From Eubacteriales bacterium mix99 (GTDB taxonomy: Bacteria; Bacillota; Clostridia; Caldicoprobacterales; DTU083), in the NCBI GenBank assembly GCA_038396605.1, contig CP121690.1:1582500-1646499 (forward strand): a stretch of 64,000 nt of DNA, in the 5' to 3' direction. The notes beneath the pieces are model-generated. The model searched no databases and was not told the DNA's origin. It was given only the letters and a program-made list of their open reading frames with translations. How positions within the stretch are numbered: the first letter of the stretch is position 1; the number at the start of each line of letters is the position of its first letter. Positions 41,208 through 49,862 of the stretch are shown here, in pieces. The translations under genes and the position numbers were made by a program.

Positions 41208-43454
41208 ATGAGAAGATTAACAGATGGTTGCTCTGACTTTTTCAGGCAAATTCCACGGGCACACTTGATATTTTCACGTATACCTGTTTTTATTCAATTC
41301 ATCAGTACTTATTTTTTGATCGTACTTGCTATGTTTTCTGTGCTGCTATCGGTGTCCAGACGTGCACAGCAGGTGGCGGTAAAAAGTTATCTGGACCAAA
41401 CCCAGCGTACTCTGGAGATCAGCTCGGTTTCCTTTGAGCGGCAGATTAACAATTTCAGAACTATTCCCTTTATCATGAATCAGACGGAACATTATCAGAA
41501 TATACGCTTGCTGGAACCAGGGGGTCTGCGTATTCGGCATTATTACAGTTTGTCTGAACTACAGGTATTGTTCAAACAACAGTGCCTGCTTATGGAAATT
41601 CCAAACATAAGCTTCATATTATTTATGCGAAACGGTTCGGTTATCGCAGACCATCATTATTACATAGATGCAACCGATTGTTTCGAAAAGTTTATAAGTT
41701 TTGAAGGAATGAATCCGTCTCAGACTGTGAGGTCATTGTATGATATGGGTGCCAAGGGGGAATTGCTGCCGGCGCAACAGGTATCTATAGGAATAGGTGC
41801 CAGGGGATTTTCGTCCTATCTCATTTACGTGTTCCGGCCTTCATCAGAAAGTACTATATATGGAATGTTGCTGGCAGAGTCGGATATTTTATCTTTATTT
41901 CATCTGCAGGATCTGCCCCGGGAAACTAATCTTGTTATCGCAAGCGATGAAGGGGAGATTTTGTACACGAACAGGAAGGAAGCGACGGAGAATAACTTTA
42001 CTGTCCTTGAATGCAACCTTTCCAGCCTCCGTGCGAAAGTTGTACTCAGCATTCCGGACAGCTATTTCAACGAGCTGATTGAACCCATCACATCCCTTAA
42101 TGTGCTATATGCAGTAATAGCTGTTGCTATTGGAACAGTGTGCAGCGTGGGATTCGCCCTTATGCATGTGAGGCCTGTCCAACGGTTGCTGCGCATCTCC
42201 TCTAACAGGGAATCGGTTCGCCCCAGTAATGAGTACCAAGCTTTAGAACAAACCATTCGTGGCTCGATCACGGAAAATTGGCAGCTTCAAAAACAAATAA
42301 ATGAAAATAGAAAAATTTTTCGAACTAATCTCCTTACACGCCTGATGGTGCAGGAGTCATATACAACTGCAGATGAAGAACTGGCCATGGACTATCTTCC
42401 CCAATTGGCAAGCCCCTGCCGTGTCTTCTGCCTGGAGTTGGCCCGTGAGGATGCACCGGATGCCGATATGGTCAGCTACCGCTTACTGGAGGTAATTCGG
42501 CGGTTAATGGTAGACAACACACTTCTTACACAGGTAAGCAATACTCAGTTCGTCATATTGGCCAAAGAACATGAAGACTTGATTTCATGGATGTCTGGTG
42601 TGGCCGCTACGATCAATAAGAGTGCCTGCCTTTATGGAGGCTCTTTTCGGGCTGGCGCCAGCGAAGCGTTCTCCTCTCTGGAACGTTTGCACAGTTCATA
42701 TCTTCATGCCTTATTCTGCATGCAATATGTAGACGAAAAGCCATTGTCCGTATTTTATTTTGCCGAAGAAAAGAAAAAGAACGGATTGATTCAATTCTCT
42801 GACCTGTATCGGTTCCACAACGCCGTCCTGGCCTGCGAAACGGATAATGCGAATCATTATCTGGATGTCATGATGGAAACCGTTCAAATGCGAATCAAAT
42901 CAAACGATGAGGACTCGTTGTGGCAGCTGACAAGTGCAGTTAGGCTGATCCTGGATTCAATTTGTGAAGAAGCAGGGGTTTCCCTGTCAACAGGCCATCA
43001 TTACATCAAGCCTGCCGCCCATTCCTTCGGCTGTATTTCTTCTGGCTTGAAAGTTCATGTAGATGAAGTCATTCAAGCTCTAAACCTGAAACGGGACGCC
43101 CGTTCGCTTGAGTTCTCTCAAAGAGTGATGGAGTATCTATGGGCGAACTATGCGGATGCTTCCTTATGCATCGATAGCGTAGCCGAATATTTTTGCGTCT
43201 CGAAATCCTATCTTTACCGTGTTATGAAAAGAGCTACTGAAATGACCATTTCCGAGAGCCTGGAACATATCCGAATGGAAAAGGCAAGAGGATTGCTGCG
43301 CTCCACTCAGATGAACGTAGCGGAAATCGCCTGTGCCTGTGGCTATAATTCTTCCAATACTTTCTATAAAGTTTATAAAAAAAGGTTTGGTATCTCTCCC
43401 AATGTGGATAGAAGTGCCGAACAGAAGCCTTCTCCCAATATTGGACCAGTATAA
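41208..43454 (+). CDS. membrane-anchored AraC-family regulator with extracellular sensor
   Basis: Regulator of 748 residues. A transmembrane segment at about 25-46 and another near 290-310 enclose an extracellular domain of about 240 residues. A cytoplasmic linker with a coiled coil follows, then a C-terminal AraC helix-turn-helix pair (SLCIDSVAEYFCVSKSYLYRVMKRATEMTIS and NVAEIACACGYNSSNTFYKVYKKRFGISP patterns). Such proteins regulate adjacent CUT1 sugar importers. I use ATG 41208, five bases after AGGAGGTGA. It probably controls the importer at 35613-39589, from which the IS256 element now separates it. Confidence 0.9.
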   Translation: MRRLTDGCSDFFRQIPRAHLIFSRIPVFIQFISTYFLIVLAMFSVLLSVSRRAQQVAVKSYLDQTQRTLEISSVSFERQINNFRTIPFIMNQTEHYQNIRLLEPGGLRIRHYYSLSELQVLFKQQCLLMEIPNISFILFMRNGSVIADHHYYIDATDCFEKFISFEGMNPSQTVRSLYDMGAKGELLPAQQVSIGIGARGFSSYLIYVFRPSSESTIYGMLLAESDILSLFHLQDLPRETNLVIASDEGEILYTNRKEATENNFTVLECNLSSLRAKVVLSIPDSYFNELIEPITSLNVLYAVIAVAIGTVCSVGFALMHVRPVQRLLRISSNRESVRPSNEYQALEQTIRGSITENWQLQKQINENRKIFRTNLLTRLMVQESYTTADEELAMDYLPQLASPCRVFCLELAREDAPDADMVSYRLLEVIRRLMVDNTLLTQVSNTQFVILAKEHEDLISWMSGVAATINKSACLYGGSFRAGASEAFSSLERLHSSYLHALFCMQYVDEKPLSVFYFAEEKKKNGLIQFSDLYRFHNAVLACETDNANHYLDVMMETVQMRIKSNDEDSLWQLTSAVRLILDSICEEAGVSLSTGHHYIKPAAHSFGCISSGLKVHVDEVIQALNLKRDARSLEFSQRVMEYLWANYADASLCIDSVAEYFCVSKSYLYRVMKRATEMTISESLEHIRMEKARGLLRSTQMNVAEIACACGYNSSNTFYKVYKKRFGISPNVDRSAEQKPSPNIGPV

Positions 43455-43606
43455 ATATGGTACAAGCCTATACCTTTTCAAAAGAGAAGGAAAGGAGGGA
43501 ATATGAGCTGGCTTACCACTAAAAGGCGGAATACTCATCCATGGATGTAACCGCCGCAACCGCCGAATTATGTACGAGACGGCGGATTCGCCAAATTTCC
43601 TCATTA

Positions 43607-43981
43607 TTATTCTCTGGCATGTGCTGAATCATTGCCGGGTAGCCCGGATGTGTGGGTTAATAGATGCTTGACCGTGATATCTCGTGAACCTTGTGGGATA
43701 TTATCATAAAACTGCTCCATCCTGTCGCTGAGGGCAAGGAGGCCATTCTCAACCAGCCGCATGACAACCATTGTCGTTACTATGATCTTCGTAATCGAGG
43801 CCATATCAAATATAGTATTTTCATTCACCGGCAGACGCTCAGGCATAATCTGCCTATAGCCCTCGCTAAATTGAAATAACTCGCCTTTGCTGTTTCCAAT
43901 CTCAAAATTTGCGCAGGGGAAAACTTAAGCCTTTATGGCGTTACGAAGAACCTCAGCCACTGCACCAAAACGCTCTTTCAT
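43607..43981 (-). pseudogene. N-terminal half of a serine beta-lactamase-like hydrolase
   Basis: From ATG 43981 (GGAGG upstream) the frame reads MKERFGAVAEVLRNAIKA, an in-frame TAA, then VFPCANFEIGNSKGELFQFSEGY, the catalytic SxxK motif (MASITKIIVTT) and HLLTHTSGLP, and ends soon after. The domain with the YxN and HxG motifs is missing. It belongs to the beta-lactamase/penicillin-binding-like esterase family and is non-functional. A C-terminal half of a similar gene lies at 62.1-62.5 kb. Confidence 0.75.
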
Positions 43982-44122
43982 AGAAACCTCCATTCTGCAT
44001 TAATCGCACACAAATATAAATGCTCTCAAACCGTTCAAAGCACCTTTTCAGTATATCGTCCCGGTAAAAGAATGTACACTCAAATTTGAATACAGATGGG
44101 ATGAAACCTGCTCTATTGTCAC
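43982..44122. promoter_or_regulatory. promoter-like remnant shared with the xylanase gene
   Basis: On the minus strand, bases about 44096-44050 read GTATTCAAATTTGAGTGTAC and then ACGATATACTGAAA, almost the same as 49649-49695 upstream of the GH10 gene. No gene follows it on the minus strand except the broken hydrolase at 43981. Confidence 0.5.
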
Positions 44123-44153
44123 AGAGCCGACAGGAATGATCCGTCGGCTCTTA
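44123..44153. terminator. terminator hairpin after the AraC gene
   Basis: AGAGCCGAC (44123-44131) pairs with GTCGGCTCT (44143-44151). It overlaps the stop codon of the minus-strand AraC gene and is nearly the same as the hairpin at 33659-33689. Confidence 0.6.
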
Positions 44154-44825
44154 TCTATACTCCAGCTTTCTCCGGTAAGTGGACGGCGTGACGCCATAAT
44201 GTTTCTTGAAGACCCGATAGAAGGTATTCACTACGTTAAAGCCGCAATCCGTTGAAATGGAGGATACCGAATGAGTGGTATCCCTAAGAAGACGTATAGC
44301 CAGCTCTATCCGTAGTTTTTCCACATAGGCGCCAAAACTTTGGCCGGTATGCTCACGGATCAACCGGTATACGTGCTGTTCGGACAGATGGAACTGAACA
44401 GCTGCAGTTACGATATCAAATTGGGGATCGGTATAATTCTGACGGATATATTCCACAATGTCATTTTTCAGGGACTGGTTATTGCTTAGCCTTTTCTTTG
44501 CGATAGCCCGGCATACTTCTTCAAAGCAATCTTTGAACCCTTGAAAGAGCTTTTCGATATTGGTGCTGGACTGATAGCTTGGTATCCGGTTTTCTCCTAT
44601 ATCCAGCTGCTGCTCTGTGATGATATTGTGCAGAATAAAGCGCAAAAGGAAGGTATACTCCTCTGCTCGGTCCGGACTTGGGCTTGACGGCCCGATCAGA
44701 GCTTTTTTGATTTCTTCCAGGGATTCTACTATGGTGTCGATTTCTCCGGCAAGTGTCAATGCATACAGCTTCTGGATAATATTGGATTCCAATACTTTTA
44801 CCGTACATTGGCGATGATGTAGCAA
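44151..44825 (-). pseudogene. AraC-family regulator, N-terminal part lost
   Basis: The 224 residues cover a helical linker and a complete C-terminal AraC domain (FDIVTAAVQFHLSEQHVYRLIREHTGQS and SVSSISTDCGFNVVNTFYRVFKKHYGVTPSTYRRKL patterns). Proteins of this type carry a sensor of several hundred residues in front; here the sequence beyond 44825 turns directly into a uroporphyrinogen-decarboxylase fragment. No ribosome site precedes the first ATG, so it is probably a truncated gene, although an isolated DNA-binding domain could still be made. Confidence 0.75.
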
Positions 44826-44841
44826 GCCAGAGAGGGCTGAT

Positions 44842-45059
44842 GATGAGTCTTTCGATGTGGTGTGAGATGATAAAGCCTTATTTGCAAAAGTTGGTTAATC
44901 TTTGTAAAGAATACGATGTTATACCTTATTATCATGGCTGTGGTGGATTTACCGAACTATTCGATGATTTTATTTGAAATGGGTATTAAATGCGTTGGAA
45001 AACTTCAACCTGAAGCACAAGGAAACCATTTTGAAGATCTATTGAATATTCTGGTGCGG
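44842..45059 (+). pseudogene. uroporphyrinogen decarboxylase-like gene, middle part
   Basis: Encodes MIKPYLQKLVNLCKEYDVIPYYHGCGGFTELFDDFI and, after a one-base frameshift near 44970, EMGIKCVGKLQPEAQGNHFEDLL. This is the YHSCG/QPEA region of the uroporphyrinogen decarboxylase/methyltransferase superfamily. The N-terminus is missing and the gene is cut at 45059 by an IS21-type element; its C-terminal part resumes at 49247. Confidence 0.75.
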
Positions 45060-45824
45060 TGAAACCGCAGTTCCGGAAAATTGGAAACCGAGAGTCCGGA
45101 ACTGGGAAACCGCATGCGAGTTTACTCGCTTAAGGACTTGTCCAGTCCATATACCTCACGCATGGATCTGTAGTTGTTCGGATCCGTGCTGGTTATGCTG
45201 ATTTTATAGGCATCATATTTGATGCGGTCAAGGATTGCTTCTGCGAGAGGGCTGGACTCCCCGCCAAGTTGATCAAACCAACCATTATCATGGTACTGGG
45301 AGCAGAAGATGGTTGATGATCTTTTCCGCCTCCTGTGAAGCAACTCCAGGATGTCGTGCTGCTCTGTCTCAGTCGGTTTCAACAGCAGCCATTCATCAAT
45401 GATGAGAAGAATGGGATTGGCATATTTGGCCTGAACCTTCTTGTAAGTGCCTTCATTCCTGGCCATCTCCAGTTCTATTAGAAGGTCGGGAAGTCTGACA
45501 TACCTGGTCGTAAAATAGTGTTTACACGCCTCTATGCCAAAAGCACAAGCCATGTATGTCTTACCGCTGCCTGTTGCACCGGTAATAAAAAGATTTCGGT
45601 GTTCAATGATATATTCGCAAGTCGCCAGTCTGCTGATAAGAGACCGGTTCAGCTTGCGGCCGGATTTGTAATCGATATCTCCGATGTACGCTTCCGGTTG
45701 GTCGAATCCAGCATTCTTGATCAACCTTTTTAAGCGGTTGTTCTTTCGATTGCTGTATTCAATGTCTACCAGCATGGAGAAACGGTCTTCGAAAGGGATA
45801 TCCTTCATCCTGGAGTCGTTTAGC

Positions 45825-47460
45825 CACACCAACAATGATTTTTAGGTATGTATCGGGATAGAACATAGTTCAAATAATGTGTGAAAAGCGCCATTTCATC
45901 AGCAATATCGGCGCTTTTTCTTATTGACATTACAAAAAAATTGTGGTATAATTTAGGTATATTTTAGGTATACGAGGTGTTGGCTGTGGGTAAATATTCT
46001 GTGCCAGAATCCATACTAAAATTCAAGCCAAAAGGCACGATGGTGAAACTTATTTCCGGGCGCTACTATGTTTATGAATATTCCAGCGTAAAAGGATCTG
46101 ACGGAAAACGACGAACAAAAATGGGAAAAGAAATCGGAACAATCCTGGATGGCGTCGGATTCGTCCCAAATAACGGATTTAATTGTGACGAGGAAATAAC
46201 CACTCTTGAATTTGGCGAATATGCGGTTGTCCTTTCAAATTCTCAGAAAACGCTATTGCTTCTTCAAGAATGCTTCAATCAAGTAGATGCCCTCAGAATA
46301 TATGTGGTGGCACTGATTCATTATATACATGGTTTTTTGTACATGAAAGATATACATAAGTACTACGAAATGAGCTATCTATCCCTGAAATACCCTTCCC
46401 TGAAGCTGGGATACGCCGCATTATCTTCTCTGTATGATAGCCTGGGCCGTCGCCAGGGAAAAATACTCCATCTGGAAGAAAAACTTGTTACTGAGTGCTC
46501 AGGGCAAGTCGCAATTGATGGGCACGTAATAGGCTGTGGCTCTATGGAAAACGATCTTGCTGAAAAGGGATATAAATTCTGGAAAATCGGAGAACCACAG
46601 ATCAATCTTCTCATGGCATATGACGTTAACACCGGTATGCCCCTTATTTCCAGAATATATGAAGGCGGGAGCCAGGATAAAGTCAGCGTTAAGGATTTGC
46701 TTGTTCAGGTTGAGTTAAAGGATTTGCTCTTTATTGTCGATCGTGGATTCTACAGTGCCGACAACCTCAATCTGTTCACGTCAAATGGCAACTCATACAT
46801 TATACCGCTTGCCAAAAACCTCACAACCTGCAAGATGGCCGTCAGCAGTCTTGAGATGACAGGAAGATTTATGTACCAAAAAGGACGCAAAGCTTCCGTG
46901 GTTGAGTATAGGGAACAGATAACAGACGGGCAAAGAGTTCTTACGTTCAGGGATCTGAACGAGGCTTCAACGGAGCAGGCAAACTATCTCCGCCACCTGG
47001 CACGAGGGGATAAGTCGTATACCGATGAAAACTTCAATAAGCTGAAAGATTTTATGGGAGTTACCGTACTGCAGACGAGTTTGACAGCACAGACACCCCA
47101 GGAAATTTATGAGCTCTACAAGAAGCGTTGGTCTATCGAGACATATTACAACTATTTCAAGAACAAGGCAGACTACAATGCTCTGTATCAGGCCGATTTT
47201 TACAAGACACAAGGTCTAGCATTCATTATGCTTGTCAGTGCTCTAATACATAAAAACTTTGAGGATGCTGTAGCCGGAGTTAAGGGGAAGTCGGCTCAGG
47301 ACTGTATTCTTGATGCAAAAATGGTAAAAGCGAATAAACGTCGCGGCTGTTGGATCGTATGCAATTGCAAAAAAAGTCATCAAACTCTATTCAATCAGCT
47401 TAATACTAAAATGGCTGTCGAGGTGTGAGAGGCAGGCTACCTAAAAAACCAAAAAGTTGT
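45825..47460 (+). mobile_element. IS1634-like insertion sequence inside istB
   Basis: 1636 bases between two copies of GTTTAGC (45818-45824 and 47461-47467). The imperfect ends share TTTTTAGGTA (45836 region and complement of 47440 region). Insertion splits istB after codon 28. Confidence 0.82.
45986..47428 (+). CDS. IS4/IS1634-family transposase
   Basis: DDE transposase of about 480 residues. Catalytic candidates are Asp in QVAIDGHVIG, Asp in LFIVDRGFYSAD and Glu in YKKRWSIETYYNYFK, the YREK-like signature of the IS4 superfamily. I favour GTG 45986 (VGKYSVPES) with GAGG nine bases upstream; GTG 45977 overlaps that site. The frame is intact. It is the youngest layer of the nested insertions, because it interrupts the IS21 helper gene cleanly. 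Confidence 0.92.
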   Translation: MGKYSVPESILKFKPKGTMVKLISGRYYVYEYSSVKGSDGKRRTKMGKEIGTILDGVGFVPNNGFNCDEEITTLEFGEYAVVLSNSQKTLLLLQECFNQVDALRIYVVALIHYIHGFLYMKDIHKYYEMSYLSLKYPSLKLGYAALSSLYDSLGRRQGKILHLEEKLVTECSGQVAIDGHVIGCGSMENDLAEKGYKFWKIGEPQINLLMAYDVNTGMPLISRIYEGGSQDKVSVKDLLVQVELKDLLFIVDRGFYSADNLNLFTSNGNSYIIPLAKNLTTCKMAVSSLEMTGRFMYQKGRKASVVEYREQITDGQRVLTFRDLNEASTEQANYLRHLARGDKSYTDENFNKLKDFMGVTVLQTSLTAQTPQEIYELYKKRWSIETYYNYFKNKADYNALYQADFYKTQGLAFIMLVSALIHKNFEDAVAGVKGKSAQDCILDAKMVKANKRRGCWIVCNCKKSHQTLFNQLNTKMAVEV

Positions 47461-47547
47461 GTTTAGCTGGTTGATGAATGCATTTGACATGGATGTCAGA
47501 CGCATTTCAATTAATTTATCAATCGTACTTTGATTGGTCATGGTCAT

Positions 47548-49104
47548 TTACCTCCTGTAATAATCAGCGCCTCTGGTGATGGCGTATCTGTTCTGTCTGG
47601 TTTCGGACTCCGTCGTTTTGTCGACGGACGTATCAGCTGTTTTATCCCGCCCGGCAGAGAGTATGTTCTTTATGCTCTTATAGCTGGGCGAGGCCGTGTA
47701 ACTAAGGGCCTTTTTGCAGGAGGCTTCAAGTCTGTCAGCTGAATATTTGTCTGCCAGCTTCAGTAGCCCCATACAGCTGCGATAAGATTGCTGTTCCACA
47801 CATTTGGAGGTAAGGATGGCATCCACGACCTGGTACGTATTGGCACCAATCCGCTCAGCCCATCTGCGGAATCGATTGCCGTTCCATTCCAGGTATTTCT
47901 GATGGTCTTCCGGCATGTGCTCCACAATGGTGGCATACTGCCCCTTACGGCCATACAGACGGCGGTGGGAGGCAATGCGGTTATGGTTATAGAAAATCTC
48001 AATAGTCTTATCGGTTATCCGTACATCAACCTTGCGTTTTATGTATTCATACGGAACTGAATATAGCATTCCGTTGCAAGATATGTGATAATTGAACTGA
48101 ACGGTGGCTTGTTTCCATTCCGCCAGTTCGTAAGGGGACGCAGGTAAGGGAGCCAGCAATGGCAGTTCTTCGTTGCGGAAGATTTCAAACCGGCTGCCCT
48201 CTTTCTTTTGAAAAGGGCGATGGCTGAATTCTTCCAGTTTTTCATGGATAGCACGATTTAATTCGACCACTGAGAAGAACTGTTCGTTGCGTAATGCGGC
48301 GGTAATCCAGGTGGAAATGACATTCACACTGCCTTCCGCATTCGGCTTGTCCTTGGGTGCCCTGACCCGGGCTGGGATGATGGCTGTGCCATAGTGCTCA
48401 GCCATTTCATGGTAAACTGTGTTGACCTGCTGGTTATACCAGTCCTTATTGTGTATAACGGCTGTTTTGCAGTTGTCCGGTACAAGAATCTTAGCGACAC
48501 CGCCAAAGTATTCGTACATATGGACATGGGCAGAAATCCATGCGTTTTGCTTCTCGTTAATAAAAGCCTCCACATAAGGATACATGCTGTAGGTCATAAC
48601 ACCAACAAACAGCCATGCGTCGATGATTTCACCGGTATCCGGATCAATGATGTGCGCCGGATCTCCGGCCCAGTCTACTTCGATCTGTTCGCCGGGTTTA
48701 CGGTCGATATGCATTGTTGCACGGCGTTTCTGCTCATCCTGCTGGATGTAATAGCAAAACTGGGAATACATAAGCGGGTTCTCGCCTGCTAAACGGCACT
48801 CTTCCATGTATTCCGTCCACAGGAGCTTTTTATTGACCCCATTGCGGAGCAACTCCTTGCGGATGTAGTTGAAATCCGGCATACGCTTTTGCGAAGATGC
48901 CGAATGCTTATTGGCAGACGGAAACAATATATCTGCCAATACCTGATCAGTCTGGTTCGCTTCAAGCGGCCAGGAAAGCTGAATATCCTTTGCCCGCTTA
49001 AGAACCCGATTGACCGTTTTCTTTGAGACACTGCAGCTGTCTGCAATGCTCTGCTGGCTGAGCCCCAGATGAGATAATCTAAGAATCTCTCGGTATTTGG
49101 TCAT
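47548..49104 (-). CDS. istA: IS21-family transposase IstA
   Basis: Transposase of 518 residues. An N-terminal helix-turn-helix (LGLSQQSIADSCSVSKKTVNRVLKRA) is followed by the integrase-type catalytic core: Asp in IEVDWAGDPAH, Asp in ILVPDNCKTAV and Glu in KDKPNAEGSVNV. The C-terminal domain includes FQKKEGSRFEIFRNEE. The stop codon is next to the istB start. The gene itself is intact, but the element lacks a functional istB and is therefore likely immobile. Confidence 0.95.
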   Translation of the reverse strand: MTKYREILRLSHLGLSQQSIADSCSVSKKTVNRVLKRAKDIQLSWPLEANQTDQVLADILFPSANKHSASSQKRMPDFNYIRKELLRNGVNKKLLWTEYMEECRLAGENPLMYSQFCYYIQQDEQKRRATMHIDRKPGEQIEVDWAGDPAHIIDPDTGEIIDAWLFVGVMTYSMYPYVEAFINEKQNAWISAHVHMYEYFGGVAKILVPDNCKTAVIHNKDWYNQQVNTVYHEMAEHYGTAIIPARVRAPKDKPNAEGSVNVISTWITAALRNEQFFSVVELNRAIHEKLEEFSHRPFQKKEGSRFEIFRNEELPLLAPLPASPYELAEWKQATVQFNYHISCNGMLYSVPYEYIKRKVDVRITDKTIEIFYNHNRIASHRRLYGRKGQYATIVEHMPEDHQKYLEWNGNRFRRWAERIGANTYQVVDAILTSKCVEQQSYRSCMGLLKLADKYSADRLEASCKKALSYTASPSYKSIKNILSAGRDKTADTSVDKTTESETRQNRYAITRGADYYRR

Positions 49105-49246
49105 GGTGTGACTTCCTTTAAAATGTATTTACACCAACGGTGCATGGATACATTATAAAGGATATTTATAAACGGTTTCCACTACCGGAATCGTGGTTTC
49201 CGTTATTCCGGAATGACGGTTTCCTAATACCGGACAGGTGGTGTCA

Positions 49247-49480
49247 CCGGAACCGGAATACTCATCTATTGAGGAATTACGGAGAAAGGATATGTTTATG
49301 GGGGCAATAGATGCTCAGCATATAGCCGTAGAAGGTAATGGAGCCGACGTAAAGAAGCATATAAGGCATCTTCTCGATATAAATGGGGTAAAGGCGGGTT
49401 TGTGATAGGGCCCTCCCATAGTTTTACTTCTGATACCTCAATTGAAAACATTTTATCAATTTATCATATGCTCAAATAGA
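49247..49480 (+). pseudogene. uroporphyrinogen decarboxylase-like gene, 3' part
   Basis: Encodes EYSSIEELRRKDMFMGAIDAQHIAVEGNGADVKKHIRHLL and, after a frameshift near 49400, VIGPSHSFTSDTSIENILSIYHMLK and stop. The IDxQHxxxxG and PSHxxxxDTxxENI motifs are typical of the superfamily C-terminus. It continues the fragment at 44842-45059 on the other side of the IS21 element. Confidence 0.75.
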
Positions 49481-49534
49481 GCCATCTTACTTGACTGCAT
49501 GGCCGTTTTGTTTATCCCTTGTGCAGATTCTGTT

Positions 49535-49579
49535 TGCTGTACTTGAAATGTTCAATATAGTTGCGTTTCAAGTACAGCA
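49535..49579. repeat. 14-base inverted repeat upstream of the xylanase operon
   Basis: TGCTGTACTTGAAA (49535-49548) pairs perfectly with TTTCAAGTACAGCA (49566-49579), loop of 17 bases. It could end upstream transcription or act as an operator; no T tract follows. Confidence 0.55.
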
Positions 49580-49648
49580 CAACTTTATTGTTTCAGCGAT
49601 CAATAGGATACGAAGTACGTCCTTTTGTTTCGAAATTCAAACCATTTG

Positions 49649-49691
49649 TATCCAAATTTGAGTGTACGTTTGTTTCATGGAACGATATACT
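49649..49691 (+). promoter_or_regulatory. candidate activator-dependent promoter of the xylanase operon
   Basis: TATACT (49686-49691) serves as -10; no good -35 is present. Upstream lies TATCCAAATTTGAGTGTAC, which recurs (inverted) near 44074-44095 with the same distance to ACGATATACTGAAA. Conservation of motif and spacing points to an activator site, possibly for an AraC protein. Confidence 0.5.
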
Positions 49692-49862
49692 GAAACAAAA
49701 GGGTGGTTTTTTATGCAATCATACGTGCAGTATTGCCCAGCCCCAGAAAAATCAGGACACAGTTGTATATGTTATTATTTCACTATTTATTATGCATGTG
49801 CCTGTTAGCAGATGCATTTACAACAAGCACCAAAATAAGGATAAGCAAAGGAGATGCAATTC

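Larger units (their letters stand above)
45122..47541 (-). pseudogene. istB: istB helper ATPase gene, split by an insertion
   Basis: IS21 helper ATPase. Codons 1-28 (MTNQSTIDKLIEMRLTSMSNAFINQLN) lie at 47541-47461 and the rest (LNDSRMKDIPFEDRF to the stop at 45122) at 45824-45122. Walker A is GATGSGKTYM and Walker B LLIIDEW. Removing the IS1634-like element and one copy of its seven-base duplication restores a continuous reading frame (INQLNDSRMKD). The start lies just after the istA stop, with GGAGG upstream. Confidence 0.9.
45060..49246 (-). mobile_element. IS21-family element carrying a second insertion
   Basis: The ends share TGAAACC.../TGACACC... motifs (plus 45060 and minus 49246), and several GGAAACCG and TTCCGG motifs repeat inside each end, as in IS21 elements. 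It carries istA and istB on the minus strand, with istB split by a 1636-base IS1634-like element. No exact target duplication could be defined. Confidence 0.75.
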
